Below are positions 41,560 through 49,987 of a stretch of DNA of 64,000 nt, piece after piece. A program made the position numbers and the translations under genes. The stretch is from Thermococcus siculi. Its GTDB lineage: Archaea > Methanobacteriota_B > Thermococci > Thermococcales > Thermococcaceae. Location of the stretch: positions 186,001 through 250,000 of the forward strand of contig NZ_CP015103.1 in assembly GCF_002214505.1 (NCBI RefSeq), given 5' to 3'. Below the pieces are notes generated by a model. It was not told where the DNA came from and did not search any database. It saw nothing but the letters and a program-made list of their open reading frames with translations. How positions within the stretch are numbered: the first letter of the stretch is position 1; every line of letters starts with the position of its first letter.

Positions 41560-41576
41560 AACCACTCTCAATGGTT
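41560..41576. promoter_or_regulatory. Palindromic operator 1 (AACCAYT-N3-ARTGGTT)
   Basis: AACCACT-CTC-AATGGTT, between the isomerase operon (minus) and the PfkB kinase gene (plus). It lies 13 bases upstream of the minus-strand TATA box (41540-41546) but directly touches the plus-strand TATA (TTATAAA, 41555-41561). The same motif recurs at 43688 and 45801. The TrmB-family protein at 49988 is the probable binder. Confidence 0.75.
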
Positions 41577-41596
41577 GCATTTTGGTGATGGCGATG

Positions 41597-42544
41597 ATGG
41601 TCTCAATCGGCGAAGTCCTCATAGACTTCATAGCCGTCGAAGAGGGGAATTTGAAGAACGTTAAGGCCTTTGAGAAGCACCCCGGGGGTGCCCCCGCCAA
41701 CGTTGCGGTTGGCCTGTCGAGGCTCGGGGTTGATAGCGCGCTGGTAAGCAAGGTCGGAGATGACCCTTTTGGTGACTTCCTTCTCGAAAGGCTCCACGAT
41801 GAGGGCGTGAAGACCTTCGTCGCCCGCGACCCCGAGAGGCACACGGGGATAGTCTTCGTCCAGCTTATAGGGGCCAGACCCGAGTTCATCCTCTACGACG
41901 GGGTTGCGTATTTCAACATGGGCGGAGAGGATTTCCCCGACGATGTCCTTGAAAGTGCAGAACTTGTCCACTTTGGGAGCGTTCTCTTCGCCAGGGAGCC
42001 TTCGCGTTCGGCCCTCTTTGAAGCCCTCAGAGATCTCAAGGGAAAGGTGCCGCTCAGCTACGACGTCAACATAAGGCCCGACCTCTGGCGCGGGAGGGAG
42101 GACGAAATGCTGGGGGATATAGAGAGGGCGCTGAAACTGGCGGACATCGTCAAGCTCGGGGACGGTGAGCTGGCCTATCTGGAGGAGAACGGGATAAATC
42201 TTGAGGATTTCGATTTCAGACTGGTGGCTATCACGAAAGGAGCCGGGGGAAGCGAGCTTCTGAGCTGTGGATCCAGGGTTCACGTGCCCGCCTATGACGT
42301 TGAGCCTCTCGACACGACCGGTGCTGGGGATGCATTCATGGCCGCTTTGCTGGCGGGGCTGCACTATTCAAACCTTCTCGGAAATGGGGTTCTCAGGGAG
42401 GATGACCTGGAAAGGCTCGGCCGCTTCGCAAACCTCATCGCGGCGCTCTCGACGACTCAGAGAGGGGCCTGGAGCGTCCCAAAAATAGAAAACGTGGCTT
42501 TAATGAGGGAGTTTCGGGAGCTTCACCAGCGCTCAAGGAGATAG
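41597..42544 (+). CDS. PfkB family carbohydrate kinase (fructokinase-like)
   Basis: About 315 residues of ribokinase fold. GEVLIDF and HPGGAPANVAVGLSRLG form the sugar site; YDVNIRPDLWRG and the ATP/anion-hole motif DTTGAGDAFMAALLAGL are complete. The closest character is fructokinase or 2-keto-3-deoxygluconate kinase-like. Several in-frame ATGs cluster at 41588-41597; the GGTGAT at 41584 best suits 41594 or 41597. It is divergent from the sugar isomerase-like gene, sharing operator 1, so it may phosphorylate the isomerase product (inference). It overlaps the convergent glycosyltransferase gene by 22 bases. Confidence 0.88.
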   Translation: MVSIGEVLIDFIAVEEGNLKNVKAFEKHPGGAPANVAVGLSRLGVDSALVSKVGDDPFGDFLLERLHDEGVKTFVARDPERHTGIVFVQLIGARPEFILYDGVAYFNMGGEDFPDDVLESAELVHFGSVLFAREPSRSALFEALRDLKGKVPLSYDVNIRPDLWRGREDEMLGDIERALKLADIVKLGDGELAYLEENGINLEDFDFRLVAITKGAGGSELLSCGSRVHVPAYDVEPLDTTGAGDAFMAALLAGLHYSNLLGNGVLREDDLERLGRFANLIAALSTTQRGAWSVPKIENVALMREFRELHQRSRR

Positions 42545-43665
42545 TCCTTCTCCTCAAGGAAGACCTTTGCCCTTTCCTTTATCAGCTTTTCCGCCTCCAG
42601 GGTGCTCATGTCCATCGTCCTCTTTACGAAGTCAGCCGTCTTCGCGAAGTAGAGCGGGACGAGGGGTTCAGCCTCCTCGAGGATACCGTCCCTGTAGGCA
42701 ACCGCCCCATCGTAGAGGACGTGGCTCCAGAGCCTGTCATCGAACTCGAAGGTCTTGAGAACCTCTTTCACACCCTCGAAGGTCGCCGGCGCTAAAGCTC
42801 TTCTTAACACGGGTTCGTAGTTGGAGAACAGCTCCTTGGCCTTTATCTCGAGGAGTTCAAGGGTTACCTTCACTGGCTCTGGCTCCCCTTTCCTGAACTC
42901 GCCGAAGACGGGAACGGGTTCTATCGCCCTAACATCCTTCCAGGCGTCCTCGTACTGCTTCATGAGCATGAAGAGAGTGCCCACGACCTGGTTGAACATC
43001 GGGCCGAGGGAAGCCGCCGGATCCTTGGGGTCGTGTATCTTCATCCCAAGTGCGGTCTGGATGATCCTGAATCCCCTCGCTATCGCGGTCGTGGTGAGGA
43101 AGATATCGACGCCAAAGCGGGCCACGTGGGTCTTCCAGACCTCCTCATCTTCGAGGTAGACCTCCATGAGCTTCCTGCTTACCCCGAAGTCTCCCCCGAT
43201 GGGCTGTCTGACGTTCTTTCCATAGAGCGAGGCGGTCATCGGGTAGGCTATGTTGTTGGTTATCGTCCCGTCCCACTTGTGCCTTATGTAGAGCGGTGCC
43301 ACGAAGTGGTAACCTTCCTCGATTGGCCCCGCGAGAAGGCGTATCCAGTCGGGCCTTATGCTCCTCAGGTCGCTGTCCACGAACACTATGGCATCGGCTT
43401 CCCTCTCAACGGCGAACTCCATAAGTTCCTTCATGGCACTGCCCTTTCCGGGTATCGGCCATTTGTAGACGAAGCTGTGAACCTCGACCCCATCTGGAAC
43501 GGGAGTATTGAGAACCGCCTCCCGGGTCCCATCGGTGCTGCCCCCGTCGGCGTTTACCACAATTCCCCCGCCGAAATGCCTTTTGAGTCCCTCGGCAGCC
43601 TGCCGAACCACGAAAGAGATTGTCTCGGCGTTGTTGTAGCTCGGAATTCCGACGATGACCCTCAT
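42523..43665 (-). CDS. GT-A glycosyltransferase, glucosylglycerate synthase-like (GT81-like)
   Basis: About 380 residues. The N-terminal GT-A domain has VGIPSYNNAETISFVVRQAA, VVNADGGSTDGT, the charged GKGSAMKELMEFA loop, metal motif FVDSDLRSI, and RQPIGGDFGVSR, a signature of glucosyl-3-phosphoglycerate and glucosylglycerate synthases. The C-terminal 130 residues are helical. The likely activity is transfer of a hexosyl group from NDP-sugar to glycerate or phosphoglycerate, making a compatible solute; mannosylglycerate-type products are possible. ATG 43665 has GGTGA five bases upstream. Its TATA (TTTAAAT, minus strand) lies inside operator 2. Confidence 0.82.
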   Translation of the reverse strand: MRVIVGIPSYNNAETISFVVRQAAEGLKRHFGGGIVVNADGGSTDGTREAVLNTPVPDGVEVHSFVYKWPIPGKGSAMKELMEFAVEREADAIVFVDSDLRSIRPDWIRLLAGPIEEGYHFVAPLYIRHKWDGTITNNIAYPMTASLYGKNVRQPIGGDFGVSRKLMEVYLEDEEVWKTHVARFGVDIFLTTTAIARGFRIIQTALGMKIHDPKDPAASLGPMFNQVVGTLFMLMKQYEDAWKDVRAIEPVPVFGEFRKGEPEPVKVTLELLEIKAKELFSNYEPVLRRALAPATFEGVKEVLKTFEFDDRLWSHVLYDGAVAYRDGILEEAEPLVPLYFAKTADFVKRTMDMSTLEAEKLIKERAKVFLEEKDYLLERW

Positions 43666-43687
43666 CTCCTTCACCCTCTTAAGTTAC

Positions 43688-43704
43688 AACCATTTAAAGT
43701 GGTT
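43688..43704. promoter_or_regulatory. Palindromic operator 2 (AACCAYT-N3-ARTGGTT)
   Basis: AACCATT-TAA-AGTGGTT. It stands 14 bases upstream of the plus-strand TATA box TTATATA (43719-43725) of the dehydrogenase pair, the position of an activator site, and at the same time covers the minus-strand TATA-like TTTAAAT of the glycosyltransferase gene, the position of a repressor site. Confidence 0.78.
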
Positions 43705-43757
43705 TATTTTGAAAAGGGTTATATACCTTTCGACGCTACAATCAGTGAGGGATTCCC

Positions 43758-44765
43758 ATGGAACTGCGGGTCGGTGTGGTAGGATGTGGGAACATATTCA
43801 ACCTCGCCCACAAAAACGCCCTGAGGGCTGTGGAAGGCATCAGAGTCGCCGCGTGCATGGACATCGATGGGGAGAGGGCGAAGGCCGGGGCGAGAGAGTT
43901 TGGCGCTGAACCCTTCACAGACCTTGACGAGTTTCTGAGCCTTGACCTTGACGTTGTGGAGATTCTGACCCCAACGTACACCCACGCGGAGCTGGCCATC
44001 AAGGCCCTCAAGGCAGGAAAGCACGTTATAGTCGAGAAGCCCATTGCCCTCACCGTCGAGGAAGGGGAGAAGATGATAAAGACCGCCGAGAGGCAAGGCC
44101 TCCATCTCCTCGTCGGCCACGTGAGGCGCTTCGATAGGAGATGGATCCAGATGAAAGAGATCATAAAGAAGCGCAACATTCTCCCCATGCACATCAGGAA
44201 GAGCGAGGTTCAGAACCTACCGTTTCCAAAGGATTACTGGTACTGGGATGAAGGAAAGAGCGGCGGCGTCGCCCTCGACCTCGGCGTCCACGTGACGGAC
44301 TTCCTCCGCTGGTTCTTTGAGAGCGAACCGGTGAGCGTTTACGCTGTCGGAAAGGCCATAAAGGAAGAGGCCCGGGCCAACGGAACCTTCGACCACTTCG
44401 TCATGATGATACGGTTCGAGGGCGGAAGGACGGGGATAGCCGAGGTCAGCTGGGCGTACCCCTATCCGTCACGCTACGGCGTCTTCTACCACCACGTTGA
44501 CATAATAGGAAAGAACGGCCGCATACGATACACTCCGCTCGACACCCCTGTCGTCGGTGTCGCAAAGGCCAACTTCGAGATGCCCCGCTTTTCCCCGCTG
44601 CTTTCGACGTTTCCGGATGCCTTCGAGAGGGAGCTGAGGCATTTCTTTGCCGTCATAAAGGGTAAGGAAGAGCCGGCTGTGACCGCAGAGGATGCCCTCG
44701 TAGCTCTCAGGATTGCAGAGAGGGCCAAGGAGAGCGCCCGGACGGGGGAGGTGGTGGAGGTATGA
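43758..44765 (+). CDS. Gfo/Idh/MocA family oxidoreductase (first of two)
   Basis: A 335-residue NAD(P)-dependent dehydrogenase. The Rossmann motif VGVVGCGNIFNLAHKNAL is at the N-terminus, the conserved EKPIAL lysine motif is near residue 95, and the C-terminal domain has SGGVALDLGVHVTDFLRWFF with the catalytic-region histidine. Family members oxidise sugars, inositols or sugar derivatives. GAGGG lies before the ATG. It overlaps the next, paralogous dehydrogenase gene by ATGA, so both are made together; they could act on two steps or form hetero-oligomers. Confidence 0.88.
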   Translation: MELRVGVVGCGNIFNLAHKNALRAVEGIRVAACMDIDGERAKAGAREFGAEPFTDLDEFLSLDLDVVEILTPTYTHAELAIKALKAGKHVIVEKPIALTVEEGEKMIKTAERQGLHLLVGHVRRFDRRWIQMKEIIKKRNILPMHIRKSEVQNLPFPKDYWYWDEGKSGGVALDLGVHVTDFLRWFFESEPVSVYAVGKAIKEEARANGTFDHFVMMIRFEGGRTGIAEVSWAYPYPSRYGVFYHHVDIIGKNGRIRYTPLDTPVVGVAKANFEMPRFSPLLSTFPDAFERELRHFFAVIKGKEEPAVTAEDALVALRIAERAKESARTGEVVEV

Positions 44766-45775
44766 GGAAGCTCAACTTCGGGATAATCAGCTACGCTCAC
44801 CCGCATGCACTCCGCTACGCCTCCGTCATAGCTGGAGGGAAGCATACAAGACTTGTTGCTGTATCCGGCGACGGCTCTAACTTCGACGTGGCTATGGCAG
44901 AGGCGAAGAAGTACGGAGCACGGTTCTACAGGAACTACGAGGAGCTTCTGAAGGACGGGAACGTGGAGGCAGTCTACATTGCGATTGAGACATACAGGCA
45001 CAAAGAGGTCGCCATAAGAGCTGCAGAGGAGGGTAAGCACATTCTCCTCGAGAAACCCATCGCACTGAGCCTCAGGGACGCGGACGAGGTGATAAAGGCC
45101 GCGAAGAGGGCAGGAGTGAAGCTGATGCTCCCCTTTAACCCCCGCTTTACTGAACCCCTCGGGAAGGCCAAGGAGATGCTTGACAACGGTGAGATTGGCC
45201 TTCTGGAATACGTCCACGCAATCTCGGAGAACGTTAAGCCACCGATATTCCTCCAGGGGCTGGACATGAGCTGGTTTCTGGACGAGAGAAAGTCCGGCGG
45301 CGGTGGCTTCATGGACACGGCACCTCACGGAATAGACTCTCTCCTGTGGCTGACTGGGGACGTGCCGAAGAGGGTCTACGCGGACATAGGTGCCAAGATA
45401 TACGGCTTCCCTGTTGACGACATCGGCACGGCTGTTCTGGAGTTCAAGAACGGTGTAGTAGCGGTTCTCACTGCCGGCTGGGGCAATCCAAAGGGCTACT
45501 CCTACGGGCTGGAGATAAAGTACCACCTCATCGGGAGCGAGGGCTTCCTCGATGTGAGGACTGCCTATCCTGACTTCACGGTGTACCAGGACAAGGCCGA
45601 GAAGGTCTACTGGGACAGACCAGACGTGAGGGGAATCGTGGAGTCCTTTGCGCGGGCGGTGCTCGATGATGGAGAAGTCCCCATAAGCGGAGAGGATGCG
45701 AAGAAAAACTTGGCCATAGTCCTGGCGGCATACAAGGCGTCGGAGGAGAGGAGGGCTGTGAAACTGGATCTTTGA
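44762..45775 (+). CDS. Gfo/Idh/MocA family oxidoreductase (second of two)
   Basis: A 337-residue paralogue of the preceding protein. Its N-terminus NFGIISYAHPHALRYASVI lacks the usual GxGxxG glycine fingerprint, replaced by SYAHPHA, so cofactor binding may be altered. The EKPIALSLRDADEVI motif and KSGGGGFMDTAPHGIDSLLWLTG catalytic region are intact. The closest relatives by eye are the myo-inositol dehydrogenase-like group. It ends the two-gene operon; a T-rich stretch (45779-45795) after the stop may terminate it. Confidence 0.87.
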   Translation: MRKLNFGIISYAHPHALRYASVIAGGKHTRLVAVSGDGSNFDVAMAEAKKYGARFYRNYEELLKDGNVEAVYIAIETYRHKEVAIRAAEEGKHILLEKPIALSLRDADEVIKAAKRAGVKLMLPFNPRFTEPLGKAKEMLDNGEIGLLEYVHAISENVKPPIFLQGLDMSWFLDERKSGGGGFMDTAPHGIDSLLWLTGDVPKRVYADIGAKIYGFPVDDIGTAVLEFKNGVVAVLTAGWGNPKGYSYGLEIKYHLIGSEGFLDVRTAYPDFTVYQDKAEKVYWDRPDVRGIVESFARAVLDDGEVPISGEDAKKNLAIVLAAYKASEERRAVKLDL

Positions 45776-45800
45776 CCAAACTTTTACTTTTTTGTAATAC

Positions 45801-45817
45801 AACCACTTTTAGTGGTT
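45801..45817. promoter_or_regulatory. Palindromic operator 3 (AACCAYT-N3-ARTGGTT)
   Basis: AACCACT-TTT-AGTGGTT, with perfect 7-base arms. The TATA box TTATATA of the transporter operon is at 45832-45838, again exactly 14 bases downstream, identical in spacing to operator 2. The fixed upstream spacing suggests activation by a bound regulator. Confidence 0.8.
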
Positions 45818-45886
45818 CTAAAACACAAGTCTTATATACAACATTCGCTTAAACTTAATGAACAACTGCCTACCCGGTGATGCACG

Positions 45887-47170
45887 ATGAGACAGCTGTT
45901 TGGAGTTTTACTTGCGGCTCTTGTAGTGGCTTCAGTGATAGCCAGCGGTTGCATAAGCGGTGGTGGCGAGAAGACTACCGTTACCTTCCTTTCTACCCAG
46001 CTGAACCCGCCGGAGGAGAGGGCTTTCGTTAAGGACGAACTCTTGAAGCCATTCTCCGAGGAGTACAACTTGGAGGTAAACTTCGTTCCCATACCATACA
46101 CGGACCTCATCACGAGGCTTGAAGGCGAGGAGCAGACCGGAAAGGTGACGATCGACGTCATCGGCGACCTCCACGGCGGCATGGATTACATGGCCGCCAA
46201 GGGATGGCTCATGGATCTCAACGACATGCCCCAGCTGAAGGACAGGACGTTCATCACAACCTTTGACAGGTATTCCCACATGCACGGAATCAAGGCCTAC
46301 GTGCCCTGGATGAGCGCCACCTACGTCATGGTTGTCAACAAGGATGCCTTCAAGTACCTCCCGGAGGGCCTCACCGAGGAGGACGTTATGACAGGAAGCG
46401 GAAAGTGGACCTACGATGCCCTCCTCCAGTGGGCCAAGAACCTCAAGGAGGCTACCGGTCAGCCGCAGCTCGGCTTCCCGGCCGGTCCGAAGGGACTCTG
46501 GCACAGGTTCCTCCACGGTTACATCTACCCGAGCTACACTGGCTACCAGGCCAAGAAGTTCAACAGCCCAGAGGCCATCGAGATGTGGAACTACATGAAG
46601 GAACTCTGGCCCTATGTTAACCCGTCCAGCACTGTGTGGGACTCGATGTCCGATCCGCTCCTCAAGGGGGAGGTCATGATTGCCTGGGACCACACGGCGA
46701 GGATTAAGAACGCTATAGAAACCAAGCCGGATCAGTTCGTTGTGGTTCCCGTTCCGAGGGGGCCGAAGGGCAGGGGATTCATAGTCGTCCTTGCCGGTCT
46801 TGCTATTCCGAAGGGTGCTCCCCACAAGGACGAGGCGTGGAAGCTCATAGACTACCTCACCAGGCCCGAGACCCAGGTCAAGGTTCTCGAGAAGACCGGT
46901 TTCTTCCCGACTGTCGAAGAGGCCAGCGGAAAGCTTCCGGAGGGACCCCTCAAGATACTCGCCGAGGGAGTCCGGGCACAGGCAAGCACCCAGGATGCGC
47001 TCGTGGTGATGATACCCAACCTCGGAGAGAAGGGCGGAGAATTCACCAGCCTTTACAGGGAGGCCTTTGAGAGGATAGTCCTCAAGGGTGAGGACCCGCA
47101 GAAGGTTCTCGACGAACTCGGAGAGCAGATGGACGCCATCTTCCAGGAGCTTGGTGTCGAGGAACCGTGA
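45887..47170 (+). CDS. Sugar ABC transporter substrate-binding lipoprotein
   Basis: A 427-residue MalE-like binding protein. Signal peptide with lipobox IASGC anchors it outside the membrane. The two-lobed fold is indicated by TIDVIGDLHGGMDYMAAKGWL, YVPWMSATYVMVVNKDAF (hinge strand) and YLTRPETQVKVLEKTGFFP near the end. Family 1-type proteins bind oligosaccharides or glycosides. First gene of the operon binding protein, two permeases, ATPase, regulator, glycerate kinase. A promoter (TTATATA, 45832-45838) with operator 3 precedes it, and the next gene follows in 10 bases. Confidence 0.9.
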   Translation: MRQLFGVLLAALVVASVIASGCISGGGEKTTVTFLSTQLNPPEERAFVKDELLKPFSEEYNLEVNFVPIPYTDLITRLEGEEQTGKVTIDVIGDLHGGMDYMAAKGWLMDLNDMPQLKDRTFITTFDRYSHMHGIKAYVPWMSATYVMVVNKDAFKYLPEGLTEEDVMTGSGKWTYDALLQWAKNLKEATGQPQLGFPAGPKGLWHRFLHGYIYPSYTGYQAKKFNSPEAIEMWNYMKELWPYVNPSSTVWDSMSDPLLKGEVMIAWDHTARIKNAIETKPDQFVVVPVPRGPKGRGFIVVLAGLAIPKGAPHKDEAWKLIDYLTRPETQVKVLEKTGFFPTVEEASGKLPEGPLKILAEGVRAQASTQDALVVMIPNLGEKGGEFTSLYREAFERIVLKGEDPQKVLDELGEQMDAIFQELGVEEP

Positions 47171-47180
47171 GGGGTAAGCC

Positions 47181-48035
47181 ATGGAGAGGCGCTCCCTCAT
47201 CCCCTACCTTTTACTTTTGCCGGCCATTATATACCTGCTTGGTTTTATAGGCTACCCCTTAATTCAGGCGTTTTATCTCGCGTTTACCAAGGACGGCGCC
47301 CTTTCTCTGGACACCGTTAGGAGGGCACTCAGCGATTACTACTTCTGGGATGCCCTGAGGAACACCCTACTGTTTGCGGCGGTTATCGTACCCATACAGC
47401 TAGGTTTGGCCGTTGTATTGGCGTTGTTTATGAATCGCACGTTTAAGGGGCGTGATCTCGGTATCTATGCCCTTATAATCCCCCTGACCATAAGCGATGT
47501 GGCGGCGGGGTTGATATGGTTCTCCCTGCTCTCCCCCTATGGTTTTGTTAACAAGCTCTTGATGAACCTGGGGATAACCAACACCCCGATATACTTCTTC
47601 GGTTACCAGTTCAGGACGAGGGAGTTCTTCGTCATCGTGCTGGCCGAGATATGGAGGGCAACCTCCATAGTATTTGTGATAATCCTCGCTGGCCTTCAGA
47701 TGATAAGCAGGGAATACCTCGAGGCGGCGGAGGTGTTTGGAGCCGGTTACTGGACGAGGCTCAGGCACATAGTCCTCCCGATGCTGAAGCCCAGCATTCA
47801 GAGCGCCCTCATAATCAGAACACTCTTCGCCATGCAGATATTCGGTATAGTCCTGATACTCGCAGGCAGGGACATACCTGTTCTCGCTGCTGAGGGATAC
47901 CGTCAGATGGTGGACCTGAAGGATCCAGGAGTGGCCTCCATATACGCCCTCATAATAGCCGGTATCTCGCTTATACTGGCTGCCCTCTACGTGAAGTTCC
48001 TCCGGGCTGAGTACCTGGAGGTGAGCAGGCAATGA
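47181..48035 (+). CDS. Sugar ABC transporter permease (MalF-like)
   Basis: A 284-residue permease with six membrane segments. The cytoplasmic EAA loop, EYLEAAEVFGAGYWTRLRHIVLPML, matches the MalF/UgpA consensus that docks to the ATPase. It is the inner-membrane partner of the MalG-like protein encoded next, whose start overlaps its stop by 4 bases. Uptake of the ligand captured by the upstream lipoprotein is the expected role. Confidence 0.9.
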   Translation: MERRSLIPYLLLLPAIIYLLGFIGYPLIQAFYLAFTKDGALSLDTVRRALSDYYFWDALRNTLLFAAVIVPIQLGLAVVLALFMNRTFKGRDLGIYALIIPLTISDVAAGLIWFSLLSPYGFVNKLLMNLGITNTPIYFFGYQFRTREFFVIVLAEIWRATSIVFVIILAGLQMISREYLEAAEVFGAGYWTRLRHIVLPMLKPSIQSALIIRTLFAMQIFGIVLILAGRDIPVLAAEGYRQMVDLKDPGVASIYALIIAGISLILAALYVKFLRAEYLEVSRQ

Positions 48036-48865
48036 ACGACGAGACAAAGTACCTCCTGAAGAAGATAGCCAGCTACGCCGTGGTTTTCACTCTGGTACTG
48101 TGGATAATCCTCCCCCTCTTCGTCACCTTCCTCTATGGATTCACTACTGCCGAAGACTACTACAACCCGGATAAGATAATTCCCACTACGTTCACCACTC
48201 AGTACATCGAGACGATACTCTTCACACTCGGCGCATGGGATGGGATACGAAACAGTATAATCGTTGCAACTATGACGATAATAATAAGCTTCATCCTCGG
48301 CATTCCAGCCGGATACGCCATGGCCCGTTACATCTTCCCTGGAAAGGACACAATAAAGCTCTCGATAGTTGGCCTCAGAATGTTCCCTGTAATAGTCATG
48401 GCAATTCCTCTCGTCGTCCTCTACATCAACCTTCACCTCATAGACACTCTCCTGGGAGTTGCCCTCGCTCACACCGCCATGGCACTGCCCTTCGTTATAC
48501 TGATAACGTCCAGCATATTCGCCGGGGTTTCAAAGGAGCTAGAGGAGGCGGCCCTGGTCTTCGGCCTCACCCGCCTGGGGGCCTTCAGGAAGATAACCCT
48601 ACCGCTCACACTGCCGGGACTCGCGGCCGCGGCAATGTTCACCTTCGTCATGAGCTGGAACGAGGTCTTCATGGCCTCAATTTTAACGCTCAACAACAGG
48701 ACTCTGCCGGCTCTGATACTCTCGATAGTTGCCGGCGCCGGCGGTGGGGCCGCCCCGGACTACTACAAGTTCGCGGCGGCCTTCATAATGACGCTCCCAG
48801 CCATGGTGTTCGTGTTCTTCACCAGGAAGTATCTGGTGACCATGTGGGGTATAACGCTCAAGTGA
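48032..48865 (+). CDS. Sugar ABC transporter permease (MalG-like)
   Basis: A 277-residue permease with six membrane segments and EAA loop KELEEAALVFGLTRLGAFRKI. The segment TTAEDYYNPDKIIPTTFTTQY between the first two helices is the usual MalG extracytoplasmic loop. Translation is coupled to the MalF-like gene (ATGA overlap), and the ATPase gene follows 9 bases later. Confidence 0.9.
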   Translation: MNDETKYLLKKIASYAVVFTLVLWIILPLFVTFLYGFTTAEDYYNPDKIIPTTFTTQYIETILFTLGAWDGIRNSIIVATMTIIISFILGIPAGYAMARYIFPGKDTIKLSIVGLRMFPVIVMAIPLVVLYINLHLIDTLLGVALAHTAMALPFVILITSSIFAGVSKELEEAALVFGLTRLGAFRKITLPLTLPGLAAAAMFTFVMSWNEVFMASILTLNNRTLPALILSIVAGAGGGAAPDYYKFAAAFIMTLPAMVFVFFTRKYLVTMWGITLK

Positions 48866-48874
48866 GGTGTTGGT

Positions 48875-49978
48875 ATGGTTGAGGTCAAGCTTGAGAACAT
48901 CACCAAGAGGTTTGGAAACTTTGAGGCGGTTAAGGGACTGAACCTGACGATCAAGGACGGTGAATTCCTCGTTCTCCTCGGGCCGAGCGGCTGCGGAAAG
49001 ACGACCACTCTGAGGATGATTTCGGGCCTTGAGACTCCAACGGAGGGCAGGATATACTTTGGGGACAGGGACGTTACGTATCTCCCCCCCAAGGACAGAA
49101 ACATCTCCATGGTCTTCCAGAGCTACGCGGTGTGGCCCCATATGAAGGTCTACGACAACATAGCCTTCCCCCTCAAGGTGAAGAAGTACCCCGAGAACGA
49201 GATAAGGCAGCGCGTTAAGTGGGCGGCGGAGCTCCTTCAAATAGAGGAACTCCTCGACCGCTATCCGGGTCAGCTCTCAGGCGGGCAGAGACAGCGTGTT
49301 GCCGTTGCCAGAGCCATAGTGGTTGAACCCGACGTTCTTTTGATGGACGAGCCGCTGAGCAATCTGGATGCCAAACTCAGGGTTGCGATGCGCGCGGAGA
49401 TAAAGAAGCTCCAGACGAAACTCGGCGTCACGACGATCTACGTCACCCACGACCAGGTGGAGGCAATGACGATGGGCGACAGGATAGCTGTCATGAACAG
49501 GGGACGGCTCCTCCAAGTTGGCCCTCCGACTGAGGTCTACCTCAAGCCCAACTCCCTCTTCGTTGCAACTTTCATAGGCGCCCCCGAGATGAACGTAGTT
49601 GCAGCGAGCGTCGTCGAGGGTGAGGGCCTATGGCTCGAGGGAAGCGGCTTCAAATTGAAGCTCCCGGACGACTTCAGGGAGCTTCTTGAGGGTTACATAG
49701 GAAAGGACGTCCTCCTAGGCATAAGGCCCGAGCACATGACGGTCAAGGGCGTCTCAACTCTGGAACACGTGACGAGGACGGCCGAACTGGAGGGAGTGGT
49801 TGACTTCATCGAGGCCCTTGGAACCGACACCATAGTCCACGCAAAGGTGGGCGACCACATAATCAAGATAAAGCTTCCCGGCCACATACCGCTCCCCGTC
49901 GGAGAAAAGATTAAAATAGGGATAGACCTTGACAATATCCACATCTTCGACAAGCAGACGGAAAAAGCGATAATCTGA
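48875..49978 (+). CDS. Sugar ABC transporter ATP-binding protein (MalK-like)
   Basis: A 367-residue MalK-type ATPase. Walker A GPSGCGKTTT, Q-loop FQSYAVWPHM, signature LSGGQRQRVAVARAIV, Walker B LLMDEPLSNLD and switch YVTHD are all intact. The C-terminal 120 residues form the MOP-like regulatory domain (LLGIRPEHMTV). A full set of binding protein, two permeases and ATPase is therefore present and should be a working importer. Confidence 0.93.
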   Translation: MVEVKLENITKRFGNFEAVKGLNLTIKDGEFLVLLGPSGCGKTTTLRMISGLETPTEGRIYFGDRDVTYLPPKDRNISMVFQSYAVWPHMKVYDNIAFPLKVKKYPENEIRQRVKWAAELLQIEELLDRYPGQLSGGQRQRVAVARAIVVEPDVLLMDEPLSNLDAKLRVAMRAEIKKLQTKLGVTTIYVTHDQVEAMTMGDRIAVMNRGRLLQVGPPTEVYLKPNSLFVATFIGAPEMNVVAASVVEGEGLWLEGSGFKLKLPDDFRELLEGYIGKDVLLGIRPEHMTVKGVSTLEHVTRTAELEGVVDFIEALGTDTIVHAKVGDHIIKIKLPGHIPLPVGEKIKIGIDLDNIHIFDKQTEKAII

Positions 49979-49987
49979 GGTCTGCCT

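Noticed and set aside
44486-45802. Minus-strand frame of 438 codons across two dehydrogenase genes
   Set aside because: Shadow of the Gfo/Idh/MocA pair; it crosses the ATGA junction and has a composition typical of antisense frames.
41521-45840. TGM (TATCAC-N5-GTGATA) glycolytic regulon site
   Set aside because: The promoters here do not contain that sequence; the shared palindrome is different.
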